From: JAAYBY01 sp964465385
GTDB lineage: Bacteria > Bacillota > Clostridia > Saccharofermentanales > UBA5734
Direction: 5' to 3'
DNA: 35,565 nucleotides
NCBI GenBank assembly: GCA_964465385.1
Contig: CAYXIM010000007.1
Span: 1 to 35,565 of the forward strand
Shown: positions 16,918 to 24,146 of the stretch, in pieces
How the letters are laid out: every line of letters starts with the position of its first letter
How positions within the stretch are numbered: the stretch's first letter is position 1
Notes under the pieces: model-generated
The model's database searches: none
Seen by the model: only the letters and a program-made list of their open reading frames with translations
Told to the model about the DNA's origin: nothing
Translations under genes and position numbers: made by a program

Positions 16918-16946
16918 CGACAGCTGGCGCTCTTTTCCTGTATACT
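16917..16946 (+). promoter_or_regulatory. Possible promoter of the C39-like gene
   Basis: TCGACA (16917-16922) and TATACT (16941-16946) are 18 bases apart. The -35 touches the start codon of the divergent thpR gene. The TATACA read on the other strand may serve thpR, which would make the two promoters overlap. Confidence 0.45.
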
Positions 16947-16975
16947 GATCCCACTTCAGTCGAAAGGATCTGGCC

Positions 16976-17716
16976 ATGGTTACGGGTGATTCCAAACAGA
17001 CCGGCTGTCTGCCGGTCGCACAGCTGCGAGCTCCCCAGCTGCTTCTGATCACAAGGCCGGGCGGCCACCCTCCCGCTTTCGGCGGTGACCAGACCTGGTA
17101 TGCGTCCCGCTGGCAACGGCAATCTGGTTGTGGTCCCACCACAGCGGCCACGCTGCTGGCTTACCTGGCCCAGACCTGCCCGCAGGCTGCCAGCCTGCTT
17201 CCGTCACAGCCCCTCCATTATGACACATTTGTCCCCTGGATGCAGCAGCTGTGGGGTTTTGTCACCCCTGACGCCCGCGGTGTCCACAAGGCGGACCGGT
17301 TGCTGGATGGCGTCCTGGCTTTGGCCAGCAGCCACCAGCTGTTTTTAGAGCCACATGTCTTTCTGGTTCCGGCTGCCACAAGCAAACGGCCACCATGGGA
17401 CAGCTGTCTGGCTTTTATCAAGGACGGGCTTGAACAAAACAGCCCGGTTGCTTTCTTGAACCGGTCACGGGGCCGGCTGACCAACCTGGAAAGCTGGCAC
17501 TGGGTCACCATCACTGCCCTGTGCCAAACCCGGCAGGGCACCGTTGCCGAGGTTTCCGACAGCGGTGAGCGCAAAACCATCAAGCTGTCGCTTTGGTACC
17601 AGTCGTCACGGCTGGGCGGCGACCTGGTCTGGTTTTCTTCCAGCTGCTCCCAGCGCCCTACTGCCCCTCGTCCAAACCGTTTACAGGTTCCTCCTTCAGC
17701 TGTTGGGTCTGGTTGA
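16976..17716 (+). CDS. Uncharacterised protein with C39-like cysteine peptidase fold
   Basis: A 246-residue protein not recognised as any named enzyme. It has the pattern of papain-like C39 proteins: SGCGPTTAATLLAYL with candidate nucleophile Cys52, WHWVTITAL with candidate His175, and EVSDSGER with candidate Asp195. There is no signal peptide and no ABC transporter domain, so it is not a bacteriocin-processing transporter. It could be a cytoplasmic peptidase or amidase, or a bacterial papain-like protein of other function. AAAGGATC precedes the ATG. The last 59 bases overlap the convergent hflC gene, which is a long overlap; if real, the final 19 codons are shared. Confidence 0.72.
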   Translation: MVTGDSKQTGCLPVAQLRAPQLLLITRPGGHPPAFGGDQTWYASRWQRQSGCGPTTAATLLAYLAQTCPQAASLLPSQPLHYDTFVPWMQQLWGFVTPDARGVHKADRLLDGVLALASSHQLFLEPHVFLVPAATSKRPPWDSCLAFIKDGLEQNSPVAFLNRSRGRLTNLESWHWVTITALCQTRQGTVAEVSDSGERKTIKLSLWYQSSRLGGDLVWFSSSCSQRPTAPRPNRLQVPPSAVGSG

Positions 17717-18578
17717 TAATCTGCGCAATGGGCGAGTCGGGCCCCAACACCACCGTTTTTTGTCCAACCAGCGCCACTTTCAGGGCGTCCAGCTCGCGTA
17801 CAAACAAGTAAAGGGCTGCTTTGTCCTCATCCTGATACACGTCTTTGAGAATGCGCATGTATTCCTCTTCCCCTTCGCCGCGCAAGCGTTGGGCCCTGGC
17901 TTTGGCATCTCCTATCACGATGGCGATCTCCTTGTCGGTCTCGTTTCTAATTTTTGCCGCCTCGTACTCCCCTTCTGCTTGATAGGAAGCAGCCATTTGT
18001 GACCGCTCAGAGATCATGCGCGTGTAGACAGCGTTCATGTTGTCTTCGGGCAGGTCAAAACGCTTGATTTCAATCGACTGCACGCGGATGCCATATGGGG
18101 CGAGGTTTTGGGCAACCAGGCTGGTGATCTCCCGGTTGAGCGTGGACCGTCCGGCCTCCGAGTCGCTGATGATGTCGCTTTGCTCCAATTGGCCCATGAT
18201 GTTCTTGATCACGCTGTAGGTGCTGGCATCAATGCGTTTTTGCATTTCCGGGATGTTGTTGACCGTCCGGATGAACGTGCGTGCATCTTCGATCTTCCAG
18301 ATGGCATAACTGTCGACAATCATGGCCTTTTTATCAGCCGTCAAGACTTCAGAGGAACTGATGTTGTAGATCATCTGTTTTTTCGTCAGCCGGGAGATAT
18401 CTTGTAAAAAGGGCAATTTGACATACAAGCCTGCCTCATTTCTAATATGCTTGATTTCCCCGAACTGAGTCACGGTCGCGTATTCACCTTCCTCAACCAC
18501 ATAGACGGAAGCAGCCGAAAACAAGAAGACCAGGACCAGAACACCCAGAATCAAGACCCGTCTTAACACCTTATTCAT
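17658..18578 (-). CDS. hflC: Membrane protease modulator HflC (SPFH/band 7 family)
   Basis: A 306-residue protein with one N-terminal membrane helix (VLILGVLVLVFLFSAASVYVV) followed by a band-7 domain beginning EEGEYATVTQFGEI. A helical, Glu/Arg/Ala-rich region (around GEYEAAKIRNETDKEIAIVI and DAKARAQRLRGEGEEEYMRI) forms the coiled coil. HflC pairs with HflK to form a large cage around the FtsH protease in proteobacteria. GGGAGG precedes the ATG at 18578, one base after the hflK stop. The longer frame adds 29 residues overlapping hflK and was rejected. Confidence 0.88.
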   Translation of the reverse strand: MNKVLRRVLILGVLVLVFLFSAASVYVVEEGEYATVTQFGEIKHIRNEAGLYVKLPFLQDISRLTKKQMIYNISSSEVLTADKKAMIVDSYAIWKIEDARTFIRTVNNIPEMQKRIDASTYSVIKNIMGQLEQSDIISDSEAGRSTLNREITSLVAQNLAPYGIRVQSIEIKRFDLPEDNMNAVYTRMISERSQMAASYQAEGEYEAAKIRNETDKEIAIVIGDAKARAQRLRGEGEEEYMRILKDVYQDEDKAALYLFVRELDALKVALVGQKTVVLGPDSPIAQIINQTQQLKEEPVNGLDEGQ

Positions 18579-18579
18579 G

Positions 18580-19539
18580 TCAGCCTCCCTCCCGTTCACC
18601 GGCAACCTGGCCGGCCGATATCCCTGTTTCCAGAGGCAAAAGCTTGACCACACCGCTGCCGTCATCGATGATCACGTGCAAGCCCGGCAGGACGGCCTCC
18701 AGGGCCTCCAGGTACATGCGGGATCGGGTGATGTGGGGAAAGGCAGCGTATTCACCAAAAAGGGCCAAAAAGCGATCCCGCTCCCCTTCCGCCTCTTTGA
18801 TTTTACTTTCCTTGGCCCCTTCAGCTGCCCGGATGATCTGGTCGGCCTCTGCCTGGGCTGAGGGCAGCTTGCTGTTGCGGTAGGCAATGGCCTGGTTGAG
18901 GGCCGTTTCCTTTTCCTGCTTGGCGTTTTCAACGTCTCGGAAGGCCTTGGCCACCTCTTCGGTTGGCGGTTCCGAATCGTTGACCTTGACATCCAAGATC
19001 ATCACACCAATGTCCTCTTCCAGGAGGCGCCTTTGCAGGGTTTGCTTGACATCGGACTGGATCTGGATTTTTCCAGTGGTCAGGACATCATCGATGTTCT
19101 TGGTGCCGACCACAGCCCGAACAGCACTTTGTAGCATGTTTTTTAAAATCAGGTCGGGGTTGTCGGTTTCGAACAGGTATCGATAGGGGTCACTGATTTT
19201 CCATTCCACAAAGAAGTCAATGCTGACGATATTCAGGTCTCCGGTGATCATCATGCTTTCTTCCGGGATGGAGTAATACTCATCGGCCCCGATGCTGCCG
19301 TAGCCCAGCTCAATCTTTTGTGTCATGTTGACCGGAAGGCGCTGGGCCTCCTGGATGGGCCAGGGGAGTTTGGTGTGCAGGCCAGCATCAACAGTTTTGG
19401 CATATTTGCCAAAGGTGGTGATCACGGCTTGTTCGCTTTCACTGACGCTGAAAAAACAGCTTTGGCCAATAAGCACAGCAAGGGCCAGCACAAGGACCAG
19501 GACCAGCAAGCGGATGCGGCGGATGTGTTCAGGTTTCAT
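18580..19539 (-). CDS. hflK: Membrane protease modulator HflK (SPFH/band 7 family)
   Basis: A 319-residue protein with an N-terminal membrane helix (LLVLVLVLALAVLIGQSCFF) and a band-7 domain that begins SESEQAVITTFGKY. The LPWPIQEAQRLPV segment is typical of HflK. The later Glu/Lys-rich region (ENAKQEKETALNQAI) is the coiled-coil part. It sits just upstream of hflC with a single base between, as in the classical hflKC pair. The family is best known in Gram-negative bacteria. No ftsH gene is in the window. Confidence 0.88.
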   Translation of the reverse strand: MKPEHIRRIRLLVLVLVLALAVLIGQSCFFSVSESEQAVITTFGKYAKTVDAGLHTKLPWPIQEAQRLPVNMTQKIELGYGSIGADEYYSIPEESMMITGDLNIVSIDFFVEWKISDPYRYLFETDNPDLILKNMLQSAVRAVVGTKNIDDVLTTGKIQIQSDVKQTLQRRLLEEDIGVMILDVKVNDSEPPTEEVAKAFRDVENAKQEKETALNQAIAYRNSKLPSAQAEADQIIRAAEGAKESKIKEAEGERDRFLALFGEYAAFPHITRSRMYLEALEAVLPGLHVIIDDGSGVVKLLPLETGISAGQVAGEREGG

Positions 19540-19596
19540 GGAAGCTCCCTTCTGTCTGCCCCTATAAGGACAGGCTCTGTTCGTTAAGTGGTCAGA

Positions 19597-20343
19597 TCAC
19601 CGGCCTGTCAGGCGTGCCTTCACCTGGGCCACCATCCGGCTGTTGGTGAGTTCATAGCGGTCTTCGGGTGGAAACAGCGAGAAGCCGTACGTGATGTGCG
19701 GCTGGGCCAGGGTTGACGGATCGTGCATGACTTGAAAAGAGGCCATATGAACCTGTCTGCAAGCCGTCCGGTCAACAAGACGTTTGACGTTGTGCGGTGT
19801 GCCGCCACCCGGCATGATTTCAAGCCGGTCCCCGACATGGGTGACCATGTCCTTGATGGTGTCCAGGCCGTCGTCAATGGTGGCTCCCTGACCGGTTGTT
19901 AACACACGCTGGATCCCCAGGTCAACCAGCACATCAAGGGAGGCAAACAGATCAGGCACCACATCAATGGCCCGGTGAAAAATGAGCTCGGTCTGCCCCG
20001 CCACCTGGATGAGTTGTTCGCATCTTTTTTGATCAATGCTGCCGTCTTCATGCAAAATACCAAAGACGATACCGTCTGCCCCATGTTCAACTGACAGGCG
20101 TGTGTCGTGCAGCATGCTTTCAAATTCAGCTTCTGTGTAGGCAAAACCACCACCCCTGGGCCGAATCATGACCACAACCGGGATGCTGGCGCGCTTTTTG
20201 GCTTCAATAAGCGAACCCAGGGTGGGCGTTAAGCCGCCAAAAAAGATAGACCCGTTTAATTCAACACGATCCGCTCCGCCCCGTTCTGCCTCCACCACAT
20301 CGTCGGCTGATCCACAGCACACCTCTAAGATGATTTGATCCAT
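19597..20343 (-). CDS. cutC: Copper homeostasis protein CutC
   Basis: A 248-residue TIM-barrel protein that starts MDQIILEVCCGSADDVVEAE and contains the family's ADRVELNGSIFFGGLTPTLG, MIRPRGGGFAYTEAEFESM and MPGGGTPHNV segments. CutC was named for copper tolerance but its molecular function is not settled. GGAGG lies seven bases before the ATG. The gene is 57 bases upstream of hflK on the same strand and may share its transcript. Confidence 0.92.
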   Translation of the reverse strand: MDQIILEVCCGSADDVVEAERGGADRVELNGSIFFGGLTPTLGSLIEAKKRASIPVVVMIRPRGGGFAYTEAEFESMLHDTRLSVEHGADGIVFGILHEDGSIDQKRCEQLIQVAGQTELIFHRAIDVVPDLFASLDVLVDLGIQRVLTTGQGATIDDGLDTIKDMVTHVGDRLEIMPGGGTPHNVKRLVDRTACRQVHMASFQVMHDPSTLAQPHITYGFSLFPPEDRYELTNSRMVAQVKARLTGR

Positions 20344-20449
20344 TGGGCCCTCCTTGTTTTTGGGTGCCTACCCATACCCGGTTTAACGCCTGACACGCTT
20401 TTCTTCTGTTAACAGTTTAAAAGGTAGCGGCCAAAAAAGAAAGGCAAAG

Positions 20450-20473
20450 CACGATGTCGCACACGATGTCACA
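20450..20473. repeat. 12-bp tandem direct repeat upstream of the tRNA promoter
   Basis: CACGATGTCGCA is followed immediately by CACGATGTCACA, with 11 of 12 bases identical. It lies 15 bases upstream of the tRNA promoter's -35 and also in the region upstream of cutC on the other strand. The repeat distance is close to one helical turn, which would suit a protein bound on one face of the DNA. Confidence 0.5.
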
Positions 20474-20488
20474 CACCCTTTTTCTTGT

Positions 20489-20517
20489 TTGACAAAGTGG
20501 CATCAAGGTGCTATTAT
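20489..20517 (+). promoter_or_regulatory. Promoter of the tRNA operon
   Basis: A perfect TTGACA (20489-20494) is followed after 17 bases by TATTAT (20512-20517). A TATAAT overlaps it at 20515-20520 but with a 20-base spacer. Transcription would start just before the tRNA-Leu gene at 20544. Confidence 0.7.
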
Positions 20518-20543
20518 AATCTGGCGCACAACGAACGTGTCAG

Positions 20544-20631
20544 GCTCGTGTGGCGGAACTGGCAGACGCACCGGACTTAAAATCCGTTGGATGGCTCATC
20601 CGTGCCGGTTCGAGTCCGGCCACGAGCACCA
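20544..20631 (+). tRNA. tRNA-Leu (UAA anticodon)
   Basis: An 88-base tRNA with a seven-pair acceptor stem (GCTCGTG with CACGAGC), a long variable arm as in type II tRNAs, the T-loop GGTTCGAGTCC, anticodon loop CTTAAAA, and an encoded CCA end. The long variable arm and the anticodon UAA identify leucine. Confidence 0.96.
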
Positions 20632-20665
20632 GACAGTAAAGATTCGTTCCCATGCGCCCAATCGA

Positions 20666-20741
20666 CGCGGAGTAGAGCAGCTGGTAGCTTGTCGGGCTCA
20701 TAACCCGGAGGTCGGAGGTTCGAATCCTCCCTCCGCAACCA
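20666..20741 (+). tRNA. Initiator tRNA-fMet (CAU anticodon)
   Basis: A 76-base tRNA with anticodon CAT and an encoded CCA end. It carries the features of an initiator: the first base C is opposite A at position 72 and unpaired, and the anticodon stem has three consecutive G-C pairs (CGGGCTCATAACCCG). The elongator Met and Ile2 tRNAs lack this combination. Confidence 0.95.
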
Positions 20742-20747
20742 ACGAAA

Positions 20748-20785
20748 CACCGTTACTTGGGACAACCGAGTAACGGTGCTTTTTA
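20748..20785 (+). terminator. Terminator of the tRNA operon
   Basis: A long hairpin with arms CACCGTTACTTGG and CCGAGTAACGGTG (one G-T wobble) is followed by CTTTTT. It starts six bases after the tRNA-fMet CCA end. Confidence 0.88.
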
Positions 20786-20958
20786 TATGTCCACAAAGGA
20801 ACGTGGTTTTTTATATGCGCCTTGTCATCGTGTGATGGCGGTGTTTTCATTGGCCCGTCTGTTTGCAAAGACGTCAGTGCTTGCACCTGCCATGCAAAGG
20901 TTTCCCCCAGCTCCATGTGATAAAATGGTTTAAAATAGTTCGTTGGGGAGGCTGTTTC

Positions 20959-21804
20959 ATGTTCAAAAATAAAAGTGGGCTGGCTGTTGGCGCCATTGGT
21001 CAAGGGACGTGGCGTTTCGGAGAAGAGCGGCGACATGCGGATGCTGAAACAGCCAGCTTGAAGGCCGGCATTGCCCACGGCATGACCCTGATCGACACAG
21101 CTGAAATGTACGGCCATGGGGGCGCGGAGCTGCTGACAGGCAAAGCGGTTCAGGGCATCGCCCGCAACAAGCTTTACCTGGTCTCCAAAATATACCCCCA
21201 TCATGCCAACAGGCAGGCCTATCTCACCGCCTGCGAAAACAGCCTCCAACGGCTGAGCACGGATTACCTTGATTTATACCTGCTGCACTGGCGCGGCTTG
21301 ACGCCGTTGGCGGAAGTCGTTGACTGCATGGAGGATTTGAAAGAAAGAGGCCTGATCCGCGACTGGGGTGTCTCAAACTTTGATTTAAGTGACATGCAGG
21401 CCTTGTTCGCCGTTGAAAACGGCAAAAACTGTGTTGCCAATCAAGTGCTCTACCACTTGGGCAGCCGTGGCATCGAATACAGCTTGCTGCCCTGGTTGCA
21501 AGCGCAAAATGTCCTCACCATGGCCTATTGTCCTCTGGCTCAGGCTGGTGGATTGAAAAAAGGCTTGTATCGAAACAGCACCTTGCAGGCAATCGCCGCT
21601 GCTCATGGCGCCACGGTGTCACAGGTTTTGTTGGCTTTTTTGTTGTCCCAGCCGCTGGTGCTTCCCATTCCCAGGACCAGAAGGCCTGAGCGTGCCATCG
21701 AGAACGCAAACGCCATGGCGATCAGGCTGTCTCAGGCTGATCGGGATGCCTTGGACCGGGCGTTTCCCACCCCAACGAGAAAGCTGCCACTGGACATTGT
21801 GTAG
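20959..21804 (+). CDS. Aldo/keto reductase
   Basis: A 281-residue NADPH-dependent reductase with the family's catalytic tetrad: Asp46 and Tyr51 in LIDTAEMYGHGGAE, Lys77 in YLVSKIYP and His110 in LDLYLLHWRG. The nicotinamide-site GVSNFD motif and the C-terminal PIPRTRRPE cofactor-binding segment are also present. The substrate range is unknown. The ATG at 20959 has GGGGAGG in front of it; the longer frame adds 32 residues before that ribosome site. A terminator follows at 21836-21870. Confidence 0.92.
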   Translation: MFKNKSGLAVGAIGQGTWRFGEERRHADAETASLKAGIAHGMTLIDTAEMYGHGGAELLTGKAVQGIARNKLYLVSKIYPHHANRQAYLTACENSLQRLSTDYLDLYLLHWRGLTPLAEVVDCMEDLKERGLIRDWGVSNFDLSDMQALFAVENGKNCVANQVLYHLGSRGIEYSLLPWLQAQNVLTMAYCPLAQAGGLKKGLYRNSTLQAIAAAHGATVSQVLLAFLLSQPLVLPIPRTRRPERAIENANAMAIRLSQADRDALDRAFPTPTRKLPLDIV

Positions 21805-21835
21805 CCATGTAACCGGCCTTTGCCAGCACGGTCAA

Positions 21836-21870
21836 ACCGTTGCTTGGTCCGAATGAGCAACGGTGTTTTT
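21836..21870 (+). terminator. Terminator after the aldo/keto reductase gene
   Basis: The arms ACCGTTGCT and AGCAACGGT form a nine-pair stem, followed by GTTTTT. The sequence closely resembles the tRNA-operon terminator at 20748-20785, with a compensatory base-pair change. Confidence 0.82.
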
Positions 21871-21961
21871 CAGGTTTATTTTCTTTTTGACAGGCTGGCA
21901 TCGCATCGCCAGAAGTTTGATGCCGTGGTATCATGGAGCAAACAACCATCTGAAAGGTAGG

Positions 21962-22816
21962 ATGATGCCTGTGTCAAAGACCCCTGACGCCCGCCATTAT
22001 TGGCAAGAACAAATGGATGCGGCTGACCGCTTTATGAAAGAAATTTTTGACCACCCCGTTGAAGATAACCTGGAACCCCTCCACGACTTGACCAAGGCTG
22101 TCGCCAGCTCGGGCCTGGAGGTCTATTTTGCTTCACACCCTCATGTCCAAGGCCTGCCCAGACTCTATTACCTGCGCCAACAACTGATTGATCCGTTTCT
22201 GGCAACTGCGGAAGCCTTTAACCAGCAGGGCTGGGCCATTCTGGTTGAAGACGCTTATCGAACCAGCGCCATGCAGCGTGGCCTGACTCGGGAAGAAAGC
22301 ATCTTTCGCAAGGTGTTTGACAAGGTGGTTTGGGAATGCCATGGCCAAGTGCCACCCATACCCTTGCTGCTTCGCCGCCTGGGGGCTCTGGTTGCTGTGG
22401 CACCGAAGGTCGGCACCCACCAGTCTGGCAGTGCCTTGGACATTTCCGTGCTTGACCGCAGGACGGGAAAGCTTGTCGATCGGGGAGGTCCGTATCTGGA
22501 GCTGTCTGAAAAAACCCCCATGGATTCACCGTTCATCAGCACTGAGGCACAAGATAACCGCAAGGCTATCACGGCGCTTTTCAAAGCACATGGCTTTTAT
22601 GCCTACCCCTATGAGTTCTGGCATTACAGTGCAGGCGACGCCTATGCGCAGAAGTTATCAGGTTCAGAACAGGCGGCGGCGTACGGAGCGGTTCAATTAG
22701 ACCAGCAAAGTGGCCAGGTCTCCCCTGTCCCTGACCCTCAAAAAGGGTTCGTCAACCAAGCGGACCTGGAGCGGTCCATCGCGGCCCTCTACCGTTCAAG
22801 CCCTCGCGGCGGTTAA
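21962..22816 (+). CDS. M15-family metallopeptidase, D-Ala-D-Ala dipeptidase (VanX/DdpX)-like
   Basis: A 284-residue protein with the zinc and catalytic motifs of the VanX group: DAYR (Arg100), the zinc-binding HxSGSALD (His153, Asp160) and EFWHYS (Glu218, His221). These enzymes cleave D-alanyl-D-alanine or related peptidoglycan dipeptides. No signal peptide is seen, which fits the cytoplasmic VanX and DdpX. No van ligase or sensor genes are nearby, so a role in cell wall recycling is more likely than resistance. AAAGGTAGG precedes two adjacent ATG codons at 21962 and 21965; either may be used. The 3' end overlaps the convergent small gene by four bases. Confidence 0.82.
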   Translation: MMPVSKTPDARHYWQEQMDAADRFMKEIFDHPVEDNLEPLHDLTKAVASSGLEVYFASHPHVQGLPRLYYLRQQLIDPFLATAEAFNQQGWAILVEDAYRTSAMQRGLTREESIFRKVFDKVVWECHGQVPPIPLLLRRLGALVAVAPKVGTHQSGSALDISVLDRRTGKLVDRGGPYLELSEKTPMDSPFISTEAQDNRKAITALFKAHGFYAYPYEFWHYSAGDAYAQKLSGSEQAAAYGAVQLDQQSGQVSPVPDPQKGFVNQADLERSIAALYRSSPRGG

Positions 22817-23070
22817 AGCTGTCCGTACTGCTCGTCGAAAGCAGCCAGGGTCGCTTCAATGGCGGCCACATCTTCTTTGGTCAATTGGGTGCCCAGGGTA
22901 GAAACCAGGTCGTTCATGGTCTTGAGGTCTGCCTCAAGGCTTGCCAAGGCCTCCTGGTCAGGCTGTGTCTGATTGCGAAGGGTTGTCCTGTGTTCGGTTG
23001 CATTGGCGATCAAGCAATAGGCCTGATCGGCCAGCTGGCGTTTGTGCCCAACGGGGTCGTACTGTTTCAT
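22813..23070 (-). CDS. Small protein of unknown function
   Basis: An 85-residue acidic, mostly helical protein with no cysteine pair and no signal peptide; I do not recognise a family. It begins MKQYDPVGHKRQLADQAYCL and continues with Glu/Leu/Ala-rich stretches that could form a coiled coil. Support for it being real comes from GGAAGGGAG placed before the ATG and a good promoter at 23204-23233. The longer frame adds 45 residues upstream of that ribosome site and was rejected. Confidence 0.65.
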   Translation of the reverse strand: MKQYDPVGHKRQLADQAYCLIANATEHRTTLRNQTQPDQEALASLEADLKTMNDLVSTLGTQLTKEDVAAIEATLAAFDEQYGQL

Positions 23071-23203
23071 GGTTAATCTCCCTTCCTGCTGCGGCCATCT
23101 GGCCGGGCTCCTGTCCGCACGGCGTTCTGCCAGTGCTGACACGATCGGGGCGGTCCCGCTTGTCCTGACAGCGGGATTTGACGGTGGTCCAAGCGGTATG
23201 TTC

Positions 23204-23233
23204 ATTCTAAAACGCCCCCTTGACGCCTGTCAA
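23204..23233 (-). promoter_or_regulatory. Promoter of the small unknown gene
   Basis: On the minus strand a perfect TTGACA (23228-23233) and TAGAAT (23204-23209) are 18 bases apart. The predicted leader is about 125 bases and contains a seven-pair hairpin at 23154-23176 (TCCCGCT with AGCGGGA). The -35 lies just beyond the stop codon of the upstream permease gene at 23241. Confidence 0.6.
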
Positions 23234-23240
23234 TACGGGA

Positions 23241-24122
23241 TCAAAGCGAAGAAGAAGCAGCCGGCTTGTTTTGAAACAGGCCCTGCGTCAAGCGATCCAG
23301 CACAACAGCAAGGATCACAATGGCGCTTCCAGCCACAAATCCCCGGCCACTTTCAAGGCGGTTGATCCCTTTGATGACCTCGGCGCCAAGGCCAGTCGCC
23401 CCGATCATGGCGCAGGTCACGACCATGGAGATCGCCATCATGATTGTCTGGTTGACGCCGGTCATGATGGTGGGCATGGCCAGGGGAATCTGGACCTTAA
23501 AAAGGGTTTGAGATCGGGTTGAACCAAAGGCCTGGGCTGCTTCCACCAGATCCTTGTCCACCTGCCGGATGCCCAGGCTGGTCAATCGGATCACTGGCGG
23601 AATCGCGTAAATGATGGTCGCAATCACGGCTGGCACATTGCCCAGGCCCAGCAGCATGACTGCCGGGATCAGGTAGACAAAAGCTGGCATGGTCTGCATG
23701 GCATCTAGAAAGGGCCGGGCTGCAGCGTTGGCCCGTCGGCTGGATGAAATCAGGATGCCGACAGGCAGGCCCAGCAGCAAAGAGATAAGCACCGATGCGA
23801 TGATGATGGCCAGGGTTTCATTCATCAGGTCCCACAAGCCCATGATGCCGATCAAAAAAAGCAAACCAGTGTACAAGAGCGCCTGATACCACTTCCGGCC
23901 CATCCGCAAGAGGGCTGTAAAAACAGCCAACAACAACAACCACCAGGGGATGAGGCTGATGACGCCGCCGACACCCGTCAGCAAAAGCCTGAGGACCTGG
24001 CGGACCCCTTGAAAAAAGGTGTCCCAATGTTGAAGCATGTGGTCAATACCGGCGTCTATGAAAGACCTGGTATCAAGATAAAGGGCTTCTGGAAAATGAA
24101 GCAGCCAGTCGAAAACACCCAT
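23241..24122 (-). CDS. opuAB: Glycine betaine/proline ABC transporter permease
   Basis: A 293-residue ProW/OpuAB-type permease. The N-terminus is amphipathic, and several membrane helices follow (LIPWWLLLLAVFTALLRM, LLFLIGIMGLWDLM and others). The EAA-like coupling loop reads EAAQAFGSTRSQTLFKVQIP. It carries compatible solutes into the cell using an OpuAC binding protein and an OpuAA ATPase. The binding protein is encoded 24 bases upstream; the ATPase is about 5.7 kb away on the other strand. Confidence 0.88.
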   Translation of the reverse strand: MGVFDWLLHFPEALYLDTRSFIDAGIDHMLQHWDTFFQGVRQVLRLLLTGVGGVISLIPWWLLLLAVFTALLRMGRKWYQALLYTGLLFLIGIMGLWDLMNETLAIIIASVLISLLLGLPVGILISSSRRANAAARPFLDAMQTMPAFVYLIPAVMLLGLGNVPAVIATIIYAIPPVIRLTSLGIRQVDKDLVEAAQAFGSTRSQTLFKVQIPLAMPTIMTGVNQTIMMAISMVVTCAMIGATGLGAEVIKGINRLESGRGFVAGSAIVILAVVLDRLTQGLFQNKPAASSSL

Positions 24123-24146
24123 GATGTCACATCCAATCCAGCCTGG

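Noticed and set aside
20577..21249. Minus-strand frames over the tRNAs, including peptides reading REDSNLRPPGYE and EGGFEPPTSGL
   Set aside because: These are the well-known spurious peptides translated from the antisense of tRNA genes; the tRNA calls explain the sequence.
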